Shown here: positions 25,748 to 34,793 of the stretch, piece after piece
Position numbering within the stretch: position 1 is the stretch's first letter
Layout of the letters: every line of letters starts with the position of its first letter
DNA from: Fulvivirgaceae bacterium JP3-4
GTDB lineage: Bacteria > Bacteroidota > Bacteroidia > Cytophagales > Cyclobacteriaceae
DNA length: 64,000 nucleotides
Direction of reading: 5' to 3'
Assembly (NCBI GenBank): GCA_029309925.1
Contig: JARKND010000004.1
Location: 248,001-312,000 of the forward strand
Notes under the pieces: model-generated
The model's database searches: none
What the model was told of the DNA's origin: nothing
Seen by the model: the letters and a program-made list of their open reading frames with translations, nothing else
Program-made: the position numbers and the translations under genes

Positions 25748-26674
25748 TCAAAAACTAAACTTACTGAGAAACTCGGAAAGATCTTCTTTCAGCGATCGCT
25801 CATTCCTGATCATCAGTGTATCTGTCACCAGCGGATTGACCTTCACGTTTAATTCATGAAGGCGCAAATGCTGATTGATAAAAATGAACTCGAGCTCGGG
25901 CATCAGTTCTTTCAGCACATCGAGGATGTCAATCACTTTCAGGTTGCGGTCAACAACATTGTACACATCACTTGGCAGGTCGGCCGTCAGCAGATTAGAC
26001 AGCGCCTTCGCTACCATATCAATGTGAATGAACGTCCGCGATTGTTTTCCATCGCCCTGGATGGTAATCAGCTTATTGAAGTTGGCCTCGAATACGAATT
26101 TATTGATCACCGCATCGAAACGCATGCTTTTACTGTACCCATAAACGTTTCCGCAGCGCATGATGTATGTATCGATCTTATTTCCGCGAATGAGTCTGCG
26201 CACATGCTCTTCCCCGCGCAGCTTGGACACCGCGTAGAATGTCTGCGGATCGGGTGGCGTGTCCTCATGTGCGGGAATTTTTGACGAACCATAAACGCCC
26301 GTACTGCTTGTATAAATGAAGCGCTTTACATTGCTCTCTTCAACGGCATAAACAAGTTCGGCTGTTCCCCAGTGATTCACTTGTTCATAGATATGCGCAT
26401 CGGCATTGGCAAACGGTGTGGTCACCTTGGCTGCAAGGTGATATACCACATCAACGCCTTTTAATACTTTCTTCAGTGCGCGCGAATCGAGAAGCTCACC
26501 TTTCACGAAAGTGACTTTCCGGTGATGCTGCAGTCGCAGACCGAGAAACAAATTGAAATTTGGCCGGCTGAGATTATCGTAGATGATTACTTTATCAACA
26601 TCGGGGCGCGCAATCAGCTGACTTACTAGCTCGGTGCCGATATATCCGGCCCCACCGGTAACAAGAACGTTCAT
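25748..26674 (-). CDS. NAD-dependent epimerase/dehydratase (extended SDR)
   Basis: 308-aa extended short-chain dehydrogenase/reductase, the family of nucleotide-sugar epimerases and dehydratases. The NAD-binding motif TGGAGYIG is at the N-terminus. The catalytic triad is represented by SSTGVYG and YAVSKLRGE (YxxxK). Substrate not determinable. It starts 6 bp after the cysH stop, so the two are co-transcribed, though no pathway connecting them is obvious. Confidence 0.9.
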   Translation of the reverse strand: MNVLVTGGAGYIGTELVSQLIARPDVDKVIIYDNLSRPNFNLFLGLRLQHHRKVTFVKGELLDSRALKKVLKGVDVVYHLAAKVTTPFANADAHIYEQVNHWGTAELVYAVEESNVKRFIYTSSTGVYGSSKIPAHEDTPPDPQTFYAVSKLRGEEHVRRLIRGNKIDTYIMRCGNVYGYSKSMRFDAVINKFVFEANFNKLITIQGDGKQSRTFIHIDMVAKALSNLLTADLPSDVYNVVDRNLKVIDILDVLKELMPELEFIFINQHLRLHELNVKVNPLVTDTLMIRNERSLKEDLSEFLSKFSF

Positions 26675-26680
26675 GAGGAT

Positions 26681-27337
26681 TTACTTATTGATAAGGTCTG
26701 TGTGAAGACCGCATTCGACTTTGTTTAATCCAAACCACCTAGCCTCGCGCTCCTGCATGTCAGGATCGAGCCTGCGCGTGCAAGGTTCACACCCGATCGA
26801 CACAAATCCTTTCTCCTCCAGCGGATGTTTTGGAAGATCATATTCTTTCTGGTATTGCCAGATCATTTTTGCATTCCAGTCAAGCATAGGGTGAAAGCGG
26901 GTACAACCGTGTTTTGCGGGCTGTTCAACTTTCATGGCCGCTCGTGTGGCACTCTGGTCTGCGCGGACACCGTTGATCCAGATGTCGTGTGCCAGGAGAA
27001 TTGCATCCATGGGCTGGGTCTTATTCAGATAACAGCAATGGTCGGGATCGGAAGTAAAGAGAAGTTTGCCCTCCGGGTCGCGTTGCATGAACTTGGGCAC
27101 GTCAGACTTCAGGTCGACTGTGTTGAGGCCGAACCGCTCGGTGATGAAGTCTCTGAATTGGACCGTCTCCGGAAAATGATAACCCGTATTGATGAAATAA
27201 ACCGGAATTTCGCGGTCGATCCTGCTGATCATATGAAGCAGGACGAGGCTGTGAGACTGGAAAGATGATGTGGTAAACATCTTTTTCCCCTCCTTTTTAG
27301 ACCCCTCTAGCTTCTCCTTTATCGCATCAAAATTCAT
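26681..27337 (-). CDS. cysH: Adenylylsulfate (APS) reductase, thioredoxin-dependent
   Basis: 218-aa enzyme that reduces activated sulfate to sulfite in assimilatory sulfate reduction. The catalytic ECGLH motif is 208-212 near the C-terminus. The paired cysteines Cys101-Cys102 and the Cys183-x-x-Cys186 motif that ligate a [4Fe-4S] cluster are present, which marks the APS-type rather than the PAPS-type enzyme. TTSFQ-like SFQSHSLVLLH and YFINTGYHFPET are the substrate loops. First gene of a minus-strand operon. It depends on the Fe-S machinery encoded 7 kb away. Confidence 0.93.
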   Translation of the reverse strand: MNFDAIKEKLEGSKKEGKKMFTTSSFQSHSLVLLHMISRIDREIPVYFINTGYHFPETVQFRDFITERFGLNTVDLKSDVPKFMQRDPEGKLLFTSDPDHCCYLNKTQPMDAILLAHDIWINGVRADQSATRAAMKVEQPAKHGCTRFHPMLDWNAKMIWQYQKEYDLPKHPLEEKGFVSIGCEPCTRRLDPDMQEREARWFGLNKVECGLHTDLINK

Positions 27338-27444
27338 CCGTGGGTGCCTTAGATAAAAAATTAAATATCAGAAACTTACAAAAAACTTGTGAATAAACAC
27401 TTGACGCAATATATTCACAGGCATAAACCTAACTTTTTTTAACC

Positions 27445-27579
27445 TTGAGCCTAAAATACCGAGTACTTTTGGCTTTGCTGCTGACACTCCTCGTATTCTG
27501 CACTCAGACACTTTTTAGTCAGCCACAGCCCAATTCACAAAAATCCAGTACACAAGTTAAGACCTTTATTGCGAATTAA
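27445..27579 (+). CDS. Small secreted peptide or truncated exported protein
   Basis: A 44-codon frame starting at TTG encodes a textbook signal peptide (KYRVLLALLLTLLVFCTQTLFS) followed by only about 19 polar residues (QPQPNSQKSSTQVKTFIAN). A terminator with eight T follows 68 bp after the stop. It may be a genuine short exported peptide, or the surviving 5' end of a larger secreted-protein gene. No ATG is available in this frame. Confidence 0.35.
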   Translation: MSLKYRVLLALLLTLLVFCTQTLFSQPQPNSQKSSTQVKTFIAN

Positions 27580-27646
27580 GTTCCCTGCGGACAGCAATTA
27601 GCACGAATGTCCTGACGAAATGTGCGAGTTTAAAAATTCAAACGAT

Positions 27647-27678
27647 TGAGTTGGAAGAAATTTCAACTCATTTTTTTT
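27647..27678 (+). terminator. Strong rho-independent terminator
   Basis: 7-bp stem TGAGTTG/CAACTCA with a 10-nt loop followed by eight T. It implies a plus-strand transcript ending here, which fits the short secreted-peptide frame upstream. Confidence 0.7.
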
Positions 27679-27998
27679 GGTAGCCACTGCCGCGAGGCGC
27701 GGGACCCTCGGAAAGGCACCAAGAGACACTGAGATCTTGTCGCGCTGAAATCCAGTCGAACAGGGAAAGCTTGATTAACTCCTTGCGACTTTGGCGTGCA
27801 TTACGGCTCTGGATGCGGAACTGCGACTTAAGGTGTCAAGAAATGCAACCTAATTTGCTCGCTTTACGTACGCCCTGAAATTTTTTTTAAATAAAATTTA
27901 GAAATCGTGAAACCTTCATGATTTCACACTAATCGTGGTAACATTATCCGTGCACCTCCGTTTACGCAGGAAGTTTTACCAAACGACCACCCCTGAAA
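27679..27998 (+). other. Gene-free leader region of the T9SS locus
   Basis: 320 bp without a credible gene. The only structure seen is an imperfect inverted repeat at 27902-27924 (arms AAATCGTGAA and TTCATGATTT, one mismatch) about 75 bp before the next start codon, a possible operator or leader hairpin. An A/T-rich tract at 27880-27900 precedes it. Confidence 0.3.
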
Positions 27999-30900
27999 AT
28001 GAAAATTCGTGCTGGCATGCCGTCCCCCTCGGCATGCATCAAGAAAGAAAACTCATTTCATGCGAAATACCGCAGAGGCTACACGCAACTTTTCTTCCTT
28101 GCCATCATACTGGCTTCGGTGACCAACACTTTTGCGCAGGAAGACAATGACTACACCCCTAGCAATCTTGGACCTTACGAGGTACAGCTTCGCACATACA
28201 ACCCGTTGCGCGAACCCTTCAATTTCAACTACCGCCCCACACCTACTGCAGTCGATATCGATCTTGACGGAGATACGGATGTTGTAGTTGCAGACTATGA
28301 CGGAGGCTTCGGTTTTAACCTGTTGCGAAATGACGGAACACCAACAGCTCCGGCTTTCAACAGGGCAACCTACCTTGCAAATCCTTTTGGCTACATTTCG
28401 TTTGATGACGGTGGCACACTGACATTCACCGATATAGACACCGATGGCGATCTCGACATGCTCTTCGGCACAATCGATGGAACATTCCGATTTTATAAAA
28501 GGACTAATCCAACGGGCCTCGCCTGGACACATCAAACCTCCACATGGAATCCGGCAACGAAAAGCGGAAATCCAATGTACGGAGTAGACCTCGGTGACTT
28601 TACAAGTCCGGTATTCAATGACATGGACAGTGATGGAGACCTTGATCTTCTCATCGGCTCATCCTACGCACCGAATAACAAATCGATGCACTATTATGTG
28701 AACGATGGACAATTCAATTTTACCGCGTCAACCCTTTCGGGAATCAATCCCGATCTGGCTGAGGCAACGCCAACATTTATTGATGCCGACAACGATGGTG
28801 ATCAGGATGTGGTTGTGGGTGCCGCTGACGGAAATCTTTATTACTTTAAAAGAACTGGCGCGACAACTTTCGAACAGCAGACTGGCGCTGACAATCCTTT
28901 TGCATTCTTCAACCACGGCCAATTCAGCTCACCGACTGCAGCTGACTTTGACAATGATGGTGACAAAGACCTCGTTGTGGGCGTTGTGGATGCTTTGATA
29001 GATTTCGCGTACATCGAAAACAAGGGCAACGGTGTGTTCGAAGAAAAAACAAGCTTTGAAAATCCGTTCGGAGGCGCTGCAGTGATCTCAGATGCGGCTC
29101 CTTACTTCCTCGATGTGGACGGAGACAACGACAAAGATTTTTTGATGGGCAGCAGCGACAACGCTGACCCGTATCTTAAATATTTCAGGAATGAAAACGG
29201 CAAGTACATGGAAGTAACTGCCAACAACCCTTTCTCTGGCTCCACTGTTGGCAACATGTTCATTCCTTCATTCGCAGACATGGATGGAGATGGAGACCTG
29301 GACCTGGTCGGCAGCGCGGATAATGGAGACATGACATACATTGAGTATTTCAAAAATGAGAATGGCAATTATGTAAAGCAGAACATTGTTGGCAGTCCAT
29401 TTGAAAATATTTACTGGCAGGAAGGCCGTGGAGATTTTTCCGACATCGACAAAGATGGCGACTTTGATCTGATCGCCACCGACAGAAGGTGGGAAATGGG
29501 CGACTATCACTATTTTATCCGCTACTTCGAGAACACTGGCTCTGCGACAAGCGCTGCGTTCACAGAAAGAACAGGCACTCAAAATCCGCTTCACGTTGTC
29601 TTTGAAGACTTTGAGCTGGTTCCGCGATTCTTTGATATCGATCATGACGGAGACCTCGATGCGATTATAGGAGAAAGTGGCGGTGTAGTTGAAAACACTG
29701 ATGGCAACGAAGTGCATTTATATGAAAACATTTCTACGACCAACACACCTGTTTTTAAGTACCGCGGCAACCTTACTCAGCAAGGGAGAAATCCATACGA
29801 GCCCTCTCCTTCCTTTATTGACCAGGACGCAGACGGAGACCTTGATTTTTTTTATGGAACGGCTGGTGGCGAACTCGTTTATTACAAAAACGTCAACCCT
29901 GCCGCTACCCTCACAATCAATTCTACACCGCTATCAACTGCTGGAGGATCGACCGCAATTATCGACCCGCTTCTGACGCTGGCTGATGCAGACAGCGATT
30001 CCATAGTATTTGCACAGGTCAGCATCTCCGGATTTGTTCCAGGACAAACATCATTATCGTATACGGCAGTCGCTGGCATCGATGGCAACTACAATGCATC
30101 TACAGGCGTGCTTACATTTACCGGCAAAGCCCCACTGGCCAGTTATCAAACGCTCCTTAGAAGTGTTGCCATCGCTCAGAGCGCACCATCCAATGGAAGG
30201 CTGAAGAACCCGTCACTATCCTTCGCAACAATTTCAAGGACAGTTGTCTTTGAAGTTGCGGATGCTGACAGGACGCTTTCAACACCGGTATCGCGGGTTG
30301 TAAATTTTGTCTCTGCGTCTGCACCGGTTTTTGCAGACCTTGCAACCTCTGTGATTGCTGGCGGAACTGTCACCGTTGATCTCAAAACGCTGGTCACCGA
30401 TTCCAACAATGATGTGGACTTCAGCACCCTTACTATTACACAAGCTCCTTCAAGCGGTAATGCTGCAATCAACGCTGCTGGGATTCTGACAGTCGGATTT
30501 GCTCCCGGAAACTTTGCGGGCGAACTTACGGTGGACGTGAATGTCTGTGACGCTGGAGGACTGTGTGGTGCCGGCACGATTACCATCAACGTAACAAACA
30601 CGGCTCCTGTCTTCGCAAATGCTTCTGTTAATGTCAATGCGGGCGCATCGGTAGTGCTGGATCTTAAAACGCTTATTACAGACACCGAGAACAACTTGGA
30701 TCTAAGCACGATCTCAATCGTTCAAAATCCCGGTAGCGGTGCCGTTGCTACTATTGATGCGAACAAAAACCTGACTGTTGCTTATCAGAATATCGCTTTC
30801 GCGGGATCAGAAACAGTTCGCGTAAATGGCTGCGATCTGATTGGAGCATGCGCTACCTCGACCATCACGGTAAATGTTCAGAACACATCGCCAATCTTTA

Positions 30901-31742
30901 ATTCGGCATCGGTCACCATTCCATACCACGGTGCCGTAAATGTGAATCTGGCAACACTGATTTCAGATGCAGAATCAAATATTAACGCAAATTCACTTGT
31001 CATTGTCACCGGTTCACAGATCGGTGGTGCTGCATCGTTAAGCGGGATGAACTTTTCGGTCAACTATGCAGCGGTAAACAGCGCGGGCACCGACATCCTG
31101 CAACTGCGCATCTGCGACATTACCGGAAGTTGCGCTGATGCCAGTATTACGGTAACAATTCAAAATGCGCCACCGGTGATTCAGCCCGAGCCAGTTTCAA
31201 CCGCACAGGGAACTTCGAAGACACTGAACCTGCTTGATGTGACTTCAGACGCGGACGGCAATCTGGACGTATCGACTTTCGTGATCACGCAGGCACCTTC
31301 CAGCGGAGCCAATGCGCGGATTGATGTCATCTCACCAGGTGAGGTCCGCCTGACAATCGATTACTCCGGCATCACATTCTTTGGCAATGATCAGCTGACG
31401 ATCCGTGCCTGCGATGCCGCGGGAGCTTGTACAGAGAATGTGATTTCAATTGAAGTAAGTTCAGAGGTCGAAATCTACAATGCCATTGCACCAAACAGCG
31501 CGGGAGATAACAAGTTCTTCCGCATCCTCAATTTGCCTGCTGAAAATAAAGTAAGTATCTTCAATCGCTGGGGTGATGTGGTGTATCACGCAGAGGGATA
31601 TGACAACGATGCGGTGAAGTTTGAAGGCTTGAGTGATGGTGGCACAGCGCTGGCTTCCGCAACATACTTCTATAAGATCGAATACTTCGATCAGTCGGGA
31701 TCATTAAAAACTTTAACCGGATATCTGTCCCTCAAACAATAA
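27999..31742 (+). CDS. T9SS-secreted FG-GAP repeat surface protein
   Basis: 1247 aa. A long n-region precedes the signal peptide core (QLFFLAIILASVTNTFAQ, near residue 47). Residues about 70-640 hold ten FG-GAP/VCBS-like calcium-binding repeats of the form DxDxDGDxDxxxG (DIDTDGDLDMLFG, DMDSDGDLDLLIG, DIDHDGDLDAIIG). Residues about 780-1150 hold four Ig/cadherin-like repeats of about 90 aa with paired Cys (NVCDAGGLCG, NGCDLIGACA, RICDITGSCA). The last 90 residues resemble the gliding-motility/type B T9SS sorting domain (VSIFNRWGDVVY, ATYFYKIEY). A PorP/SprF gene follows after 5 bp, the usual partner. Probably exported across the outer membrane and surface-attached, perhaps an adhesin. Confidence 0.88.
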   Translation: MKIRAGMPSPSACIKKENSFHAKYRRGYTQLFFLAIILASVTNTFAQEDNDYTPSNLGPYEVQLRTYNPLREPFNFNYRPTPTAVDIDLDGDTDVVVADYDGGFGFNLLRNDGTPTAPAFNRATYLANPFGYISFDDGGTLTFTDIDTDGDLDMLFGTIDGTFRFYKRTNPTGLAWTHQTSTWNPATKSGNPMYGVDLGDFTSPVFNDMDSDGDLDLLIGSSYAPNNKSMHYYVNDGQFNFTASTLSGINPDLAEATPTFIDADNDGDQDVVVGAADGNLYYFKRTGATTFEQQTGADNPFAFFNHGQFSSPTAADFDNDGDKDLVVGVVDALIDFAYIENKGNGVFEEKTSFENPFGGAAVISDAAPYFLDVDGDNDKDFLMGSSDNADPYLKYFRNENGKYMEVTANNPFSGSTVGNMFIPSFADMDGDGDLDLVGSADNGDMTYIEYFKNENGNYVKQNIVGSPFENIYWQEGRGDFSDIDKDGDFDLIATDRRWEMGDYHYFIRYFENTGSATSAAFTERTGTQNPLHVVFEDFELVPRFFDIDHDGDLDAIIGESGGVVENTDGNEVHLYENISTTNTPVFKYRGNLTQQGRNPYEPSPSFIDQDADGDLDFFYGTAGGELVYYKNVNPAATLTINSTPLSTAGGSTAIIDPLLTLADADSDSIVFAQVSISGFVPGQTSLSYTAVAGIDGNYNASTGVLTFTGKAPLASYQTLLRSVAIAQSAPSNGRLKNPSLSFATISRTVVFEVADADRTLSTPVSRVVNFVSASAPVFADLATSVIAGGTVTVDLKTLVTDSNNDVDFSTLTITQAPSSGNAAINAAGILTVGFAPGNFAGELTVDVNVCDAGGLCGAGTITINVTNTAPVFANASVNVNAGASVVLDLKTLITDTENNLDLSTISIVQNPGSGAVATIDANKNLTVAYQNIAFAGSETVRVNGCDLIGACATSTITVNVQNTSPIFNSASVTIPYHGAVNVNLATLISDAESNINANSLVIVTGSQIGGAASLSGMNFSVNYAAVNSAGTDILQLRICDITGSCADASITVTIQNAPPVIQPEPVSTAQGTSKTLNLLDVTSDADGNLDVSTFVITQAPSSGANARIDVISPGEVRLTIDYSGITFFGNDQLTIRACDAAGACTENVISIEVSSEVEIYNAIAPNSAGDNKFFRILNLPAENKVSIFNRWGDVVYHAEGYDNDAVKFEGLSDGGTALASATYFYKIEYFDQSGSLKTLTGYLSLKQ

Positions 31743-31747
31743 TCGTC

Positions 31748-32656
31748 ATGAGAAAACTTATTTTTTGTGTCGCCATCCTGTTTTGTGCCTTTGCTTCGAA
31801 GGGCCAGGTAGATCCATTGTACGCACAGTACCTCAACAACCCGCTGCTGATCAACCCTGCTTACTCAGGCATTCATAACAATTTCAATGCAGCAGCATCT
31901 TTTAGAAAGCAATGGGCGGGTTTTGATGGAAGCCCATCAACGTTCAACGTGAATGCCTACAGCTCATTCAACAACAACAAGATGGGCCTCGGACTCATCG
32001 TCCTAAAAGATGAAGTTGGAGCAAACTCAAACACAGAAGTACAGGCAACATACGCCTACAAACTTGACCTGAACGGAAAGTCTCTATCATTCGGACTGCA
32101 GGCTGGCATGGTGAATTTCAAGAGCTCGAGCGGAGATCTGAATCCTTACGATCCGTCTGACCCTGCGTTTGCCGGGACGCTCAATTTTACGAAACCGAGC
32201 TTCGGTGCCGGGGCAATTCTCCACAGCGATAAGTATTTCTTTGGCCTGTCCGTTCCGCGGATGCTGAAGTCAAGCGTTTCAATAGGTGACATCGAAACAG
32301 AATTATACAGCCAGCACTATTATATTGCCGGTGCCTACAACATTTTCCTCAATGAGCACCTCCGCCTGAAGCCTTCCGTTTTGTTAAAGGGGGTAAAAGG
32401 AGCAAAACTCTCCACGGATCTGAATTTCGCACTTAACATTGATGAACGATACACAGCAGGAGTATTTACACGCAACTTCAACACCTATGGCCTGCTGGCG
32501 CAGCTGAAGCTTAATGACACGTATCGGTTTGGCTATGCGCTCGAAGTACCTTCAAATAATTCGGTTGGGACAAAATTTACGTCACATGAATTTATGATTG
32601 GCATGAACCTGTCGGTGTTTAACTTTCATGATAAGGTGAGCGTGTCAACGTTTTAA
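31748..32656 (+). CDS. PorP/SprF family type IX secretion outer-membrane protein
   Basis: 302 aa with a signal peptide (MRKLIFCVAILFCAFASKG). It has the PorP/SprF family opening DPLYAQYLNNPLLINPAYSGIHN followed by beta-barrel-like strands. Family members are outer-membrane proteins that assist secretion or surface attachment of type B CTD substrates such as SprB. Its placement directly behind the FG-GAP protein supports a dedicated pair. Which step it performs is not known from sequence. Confidence 0.92.
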   Translation: MRKLIFCVAILFCAFASKGQVDPLYAQYLNNPLLINPAYSGIHNNFNAAASFRKQWAGFDGSPSTFNVNAYSSFNNNKMGLGLIVLKDEVGANSNTEVQATYAYKLDLNGKSLSFGLQAGMVNFKSSSGDLNPYDPSDPAFAGTLNFTKPSFGAGAILHSDKYFFGLSVPRMLKSSVSIGDIETELYSQHYYIAGAYNIFLNEHLRLKPSVLLKGVKGAKLSTDLNFALNIDERYTAGVFTRNFNTYGLLAQLKLNDTYRFGYALEVPSNNSVGTKFTSHEFMIGMNLSVFNFHDKVSVSTF

Positions 32657-32695
32657 ATGCAAAATCCACATCGCGGAGATCGCGGAGAAACGCGG
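32656..32695. repeat. CGCGGAG-word repeat copy
   Basis: AAATGCAAAATCCACATCGC followed by GGAGATCGCGGAGAAACGCGGAG is the same unit as the copies at 5164-5597, in the orientation of the 5164 copy. The following 100 bp also contain a short iterated tract of CTGGCTCC words (32786-32813). Confidence 0.7.
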
Positions 32696-32828
32696 AGTTT
32701 TGTTGAAAATCCAAGTACATTGGTATAGAGTGCTATTTCCGAATTATTCAAAAAAAGATCCTTTCACCGTCAACAACCATCGGCCTGGCACCCTGGCTCC
32801 TGGCTCCCAGATGTTACCCCTTCAAGTC

Positions 32829-32869
32829 TGAAATAAGCCTAAACTACCCCCGGCTGGCCACTTATTTCA
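32829..32869 (+). promoter_or_regulatory. Inverted repeat upstream of the PTPS-folE unit
   Basis: Perfect 9-bp arms TGAAATAAG and CTTATTTCA are separated by 23 nt, 45 bp before the start codon. A -7-like TACTTTTA lies at 32902-32909, so the repeat would be upstream of the promoter core. No known riboswitch pattern fits. Operator or accidental repeat. Confidence 0.3.
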
Positions 32870-32913
32870 AGAATACGGAACCTTTTACCAGTTATCCTGT
32901 TTACTTTTACTGA

Positions 32914-33324
32914 ATGAAGGTAAAGGTTTCGAGAAAAGAACATTTCAATGCTGCGCACCGGCTTTACAATTCCGACTGGTCGGATGACAAGAACGCGGAC
33001 GTTTTTGGCAAGTGCAGCAACCCGAACTATCATGGCCATAACTACGAAGTGATTGTAAGTGTGATCGGTGAACCAGATGCCGAGACTGGTTATGTTTATG
33101 ACATGAAAGTGCTGAGCGATCTGATCAGGGAAAATGTTTTGCGTAAATTCGATCACCGGAATCTCAACCTCGACACTGAATACTTTAAGACCTTAAATCC
33201 AACCGCTGAAAACATTGCTGTCGTCATCTGGAGGATTTTGAGACAGAAGATAGATTCAAACTTAGAACTGAAAATCACTTTGTATGAGACAGAAAGAAAT
33301 TTCGTTGAATATCCGGCCTCTTAA
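32914..33324 (+). CDS. 6-pyruvoyl-tetrahydropterin synthase/QueD family protein
   Basis: 136-aa T-fold enzyme acting on dihydroneopterin triphosphate. Zinc ligands His15 (FNAAHRL), His40 and His42 (NYHGHNY) and the catalytic Cys34 are present. The spacing and text CSNPNYHGHNY match the eukaryotic-type PTPS signature (CxNPNxHGHNY) more than the typical QueD form CxxxHGH. It may therefore make 6-pyruvoyl-tetrahydropterin rather than, or as well as, the queuosine precursor. folE overlaps it by 41 bp and supplies its substrate. Confidence 0.88.
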   Translation: MKVKVSRKEHFNAAHRLYNSDWSDDKNADVFGKCSNPNYHGHNYEVIVSVIGEPDAETGYVYDMKVLSDLIRENVLRKFDHRNLNLDTEYFKTLNPTAENIAVVIWRILRQKIDSNLELKITLYETERNFVEYPAS

Positions 33325-33976
33325 GCCTGCAGATCACGAAGATATCGGTGACGATCACGTAGGCGGTTCAGCGGAAACTCCGATCCGTCCCGATGCATTC
33401 GACCTGGATGACGAAGAGAAGATCGTCAGGATCGAAAAGCATTTCAAGGAGATTATGCAGATCCTCGGTCTTGACCTTAATGATGACAGTCTTGCTGGAA
33501 CACCTCGCAGGGTTGCCAAGATGTACGTTAAGGAAGTCTTCAGCGGGCTCAATCCCAAGAATCGCCCACATGCGCGGCTGTTCGAAAACAAGTACAACTA
33601 CGACCAAATGCTTGTGGAAAAGGACATCACCTTCTACTCCCACTGCGAGCACCACTTTGTTCCAATCTATGGCAAAGCGCACGTTGCATACTTCTCAAGT
33701 GGAAAGGTGATTGGCCTCTCGAAGATCAACCGAATTGTTCAATATTTTTCCAAACGCCCCCAGGTGCAGGAACGCCTTACCGTGCAGATAGGCAAAGAGC
33801 TTGAGCGCGTGCTCAATACGAAAGACGTTGGGGTTGTGATCGATGCGAACCACATGTGCGTTGCTTCGCGCGGAGTTGGCGACACCAACAGCAAAACCGG
33901 AACGGCATATTTTTCCGGTAAGTTCAATGACGAAAATACCAAACGTGAATTTCTCAACTATATCAATAGCAAGTAG
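33284..33976 (+). CDS. folE: GTP cyclohydrolase I
   Basis: 230-aa enzyme opening the pterin pathway by converting GTP to dihydroneopterin triphosphate. The core carries the zinc-site motifs SHCEHHFVPIYGKAHVAY and MCVASRGV, and QERLT in the decamer interface. The N-terminal 40 residues are a variable acidic extension. The ATG at 33284 overlaps the preceding gene by 41 bp; a later start within the extension cannot be excluded. Co-transcribed with the PTPS-like gene. Confidence 0.94.
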   Translation: MRQKEISLNIRPLKPADHEDIGDDHVGGSAETPIRPDAFDLDDEEKIVRIEKHFKEIMQILGLDLNDDSLAGTPRRVAKMYVKEVFSGLNPKNRPHARLFENKYNYDQMLVEKDITFYSHCEHHFVPIYGKAHVAYFSSGKVIGLSKINRIVQYFSKRPQVQERLTVQIGKELERVLNTKDVGVVIDANHMCVASRGVGDTNSKTGTAYFSGKFNDENTKREFLNYINSK

Positions 33977-33984
33977 TTGTAAAA

Positions 33985-34132
33985 TGTTGATTAGTTGATA
34001 GGTTGATTAGTTGATACGTTCTGCCAGATTTTCGCTTTACGCTCCCAATATGAGCGTTTAAAATTTCAATCCAGACGAATAGCGTGGTTCGGTGCGAACC
34101 AATCAACTATTCAACGTATTAACGAATCAACC
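33985..34132. repeat. GTTGATTAG-word inverted repeat after folE
   Basis: The left arm (33985-34020) iterates GTTGATTAGTTGATAG. The right arm (34100-34132) iterates the inverse AATCAACTATTCAACG. The spacer is about 80 nt. It starts 9 bp after the folE stop. Confidence 0.75.
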
Positions 34133-34209
34133 ACCCCAGCGGCCGACAGTTAACTGGCCTCCACGCCTCACCTAAAACACCCCGATTTCACTACCCGGTT
34201 TTCCTAAAA

Positions 34210-34232
34210 TTGGCTACTTTCGTCATAGCCAA
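34210..34232 (+). promoter_or_regulatory. marR promoter with operator-like palindrome
   Basis: Perfect 7-bp inverted repeat TTGGCTA/TAGCCAA with a 9-bp spacer, 19 bp before the MarR start codon. It overlaps TACTTTCG (34215-34222), a near match to the -7 box. Palindromes over the promoter are typical for autoregulated MarR genes; the binding is inferred. Confidence 0.55.
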
Positions 34233-34250
34233 AACCTAAACCAAAAGTGT

Positions 34251-34766
34251 ATGTCTCTCGAAGCCGACATTCAGCAAAAAGCCTTTAGAAACGAGTACCA
34301 AAAGGCGATTCTAAACATCCTGTATACGCAAAATTACCTCGTGGGAAGGATGACCGAGGTCTTCAAAAAATTTGACATTACCCGCCAGCAATACAACGTG
34401 TTGCGGATTCTGCGCGGGCAATTTCCTGATCCAGCCTCCATCAACGTCATCAAAGAGCGAATGCTCGAGAAAATGTCTGACACCTCGCGGATTGTGGAAC
34501 GCTTGCGATTGAAAGGCCTGATCCAGCGGGAAGGTGGGAAAAATGATAAGCGGGCCGCGGAAATCAGCATCACGTCCTCCGGCCTGGAACTCCTTAAGAA
34601 AATGCAGACAGAAGTGGACGAACTTGACAACATACTGACAGGCCTGACGCTCGAGGAAGCGCAGGAGCTTAACAGCCTGCTGGACAAAGTCCGTAACTGC
34701 GAAACCGCTGAAACCGAAAAACTGTTGCATAGTTTGGAACTCCTTAACCAGACTGAAAAATTTTAG
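34251..34766 (+). CDS. MarR family transcriptional regulator
   Basis: 171-aa winged-helix dimer-type regulator. Recognition region is ITRQQYNVLRILRG, then MLEKMSDTSRIVERLRLKGLIQREG, with the wing DKRAAEISIT. The C-terminal helix is somewhat long (KLLHSLELLNQTEKF). Ligand unknown. The aconitase gene starts 27 bp after its stop, and a -7-like TACTTTAG (34767-34774) lies in that gap, so aconitase may have its own promoter plus read-through from marR. Confidence 0.9.
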   Translation: MSLEADIQQKAFRNEYQKAILNILYTQNYLVGRMTEVFKKFDITRQQYNVLRILRGQFPDPASINVIKERMLEKMSDTSRIVERLRLKGLIQREGGKNDKRAAEISITSSGLELLKKMQTEVDELDNILTGLTLEEAQELNSLLDKVRNCETAETEKLLHSLELLNQTEKF

Positions 34767-34793
34767 TACTTTAGCACCGCTTAAAATAACATT

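Noticed and set aside
32829-32913. preQ1 or tetrahydrofolate riboswitch before the PTPS gene
   Set aside because: Only a 9-bp inverted repeat is seen; the conserved core sequences of those riboswitches are not recognisable.
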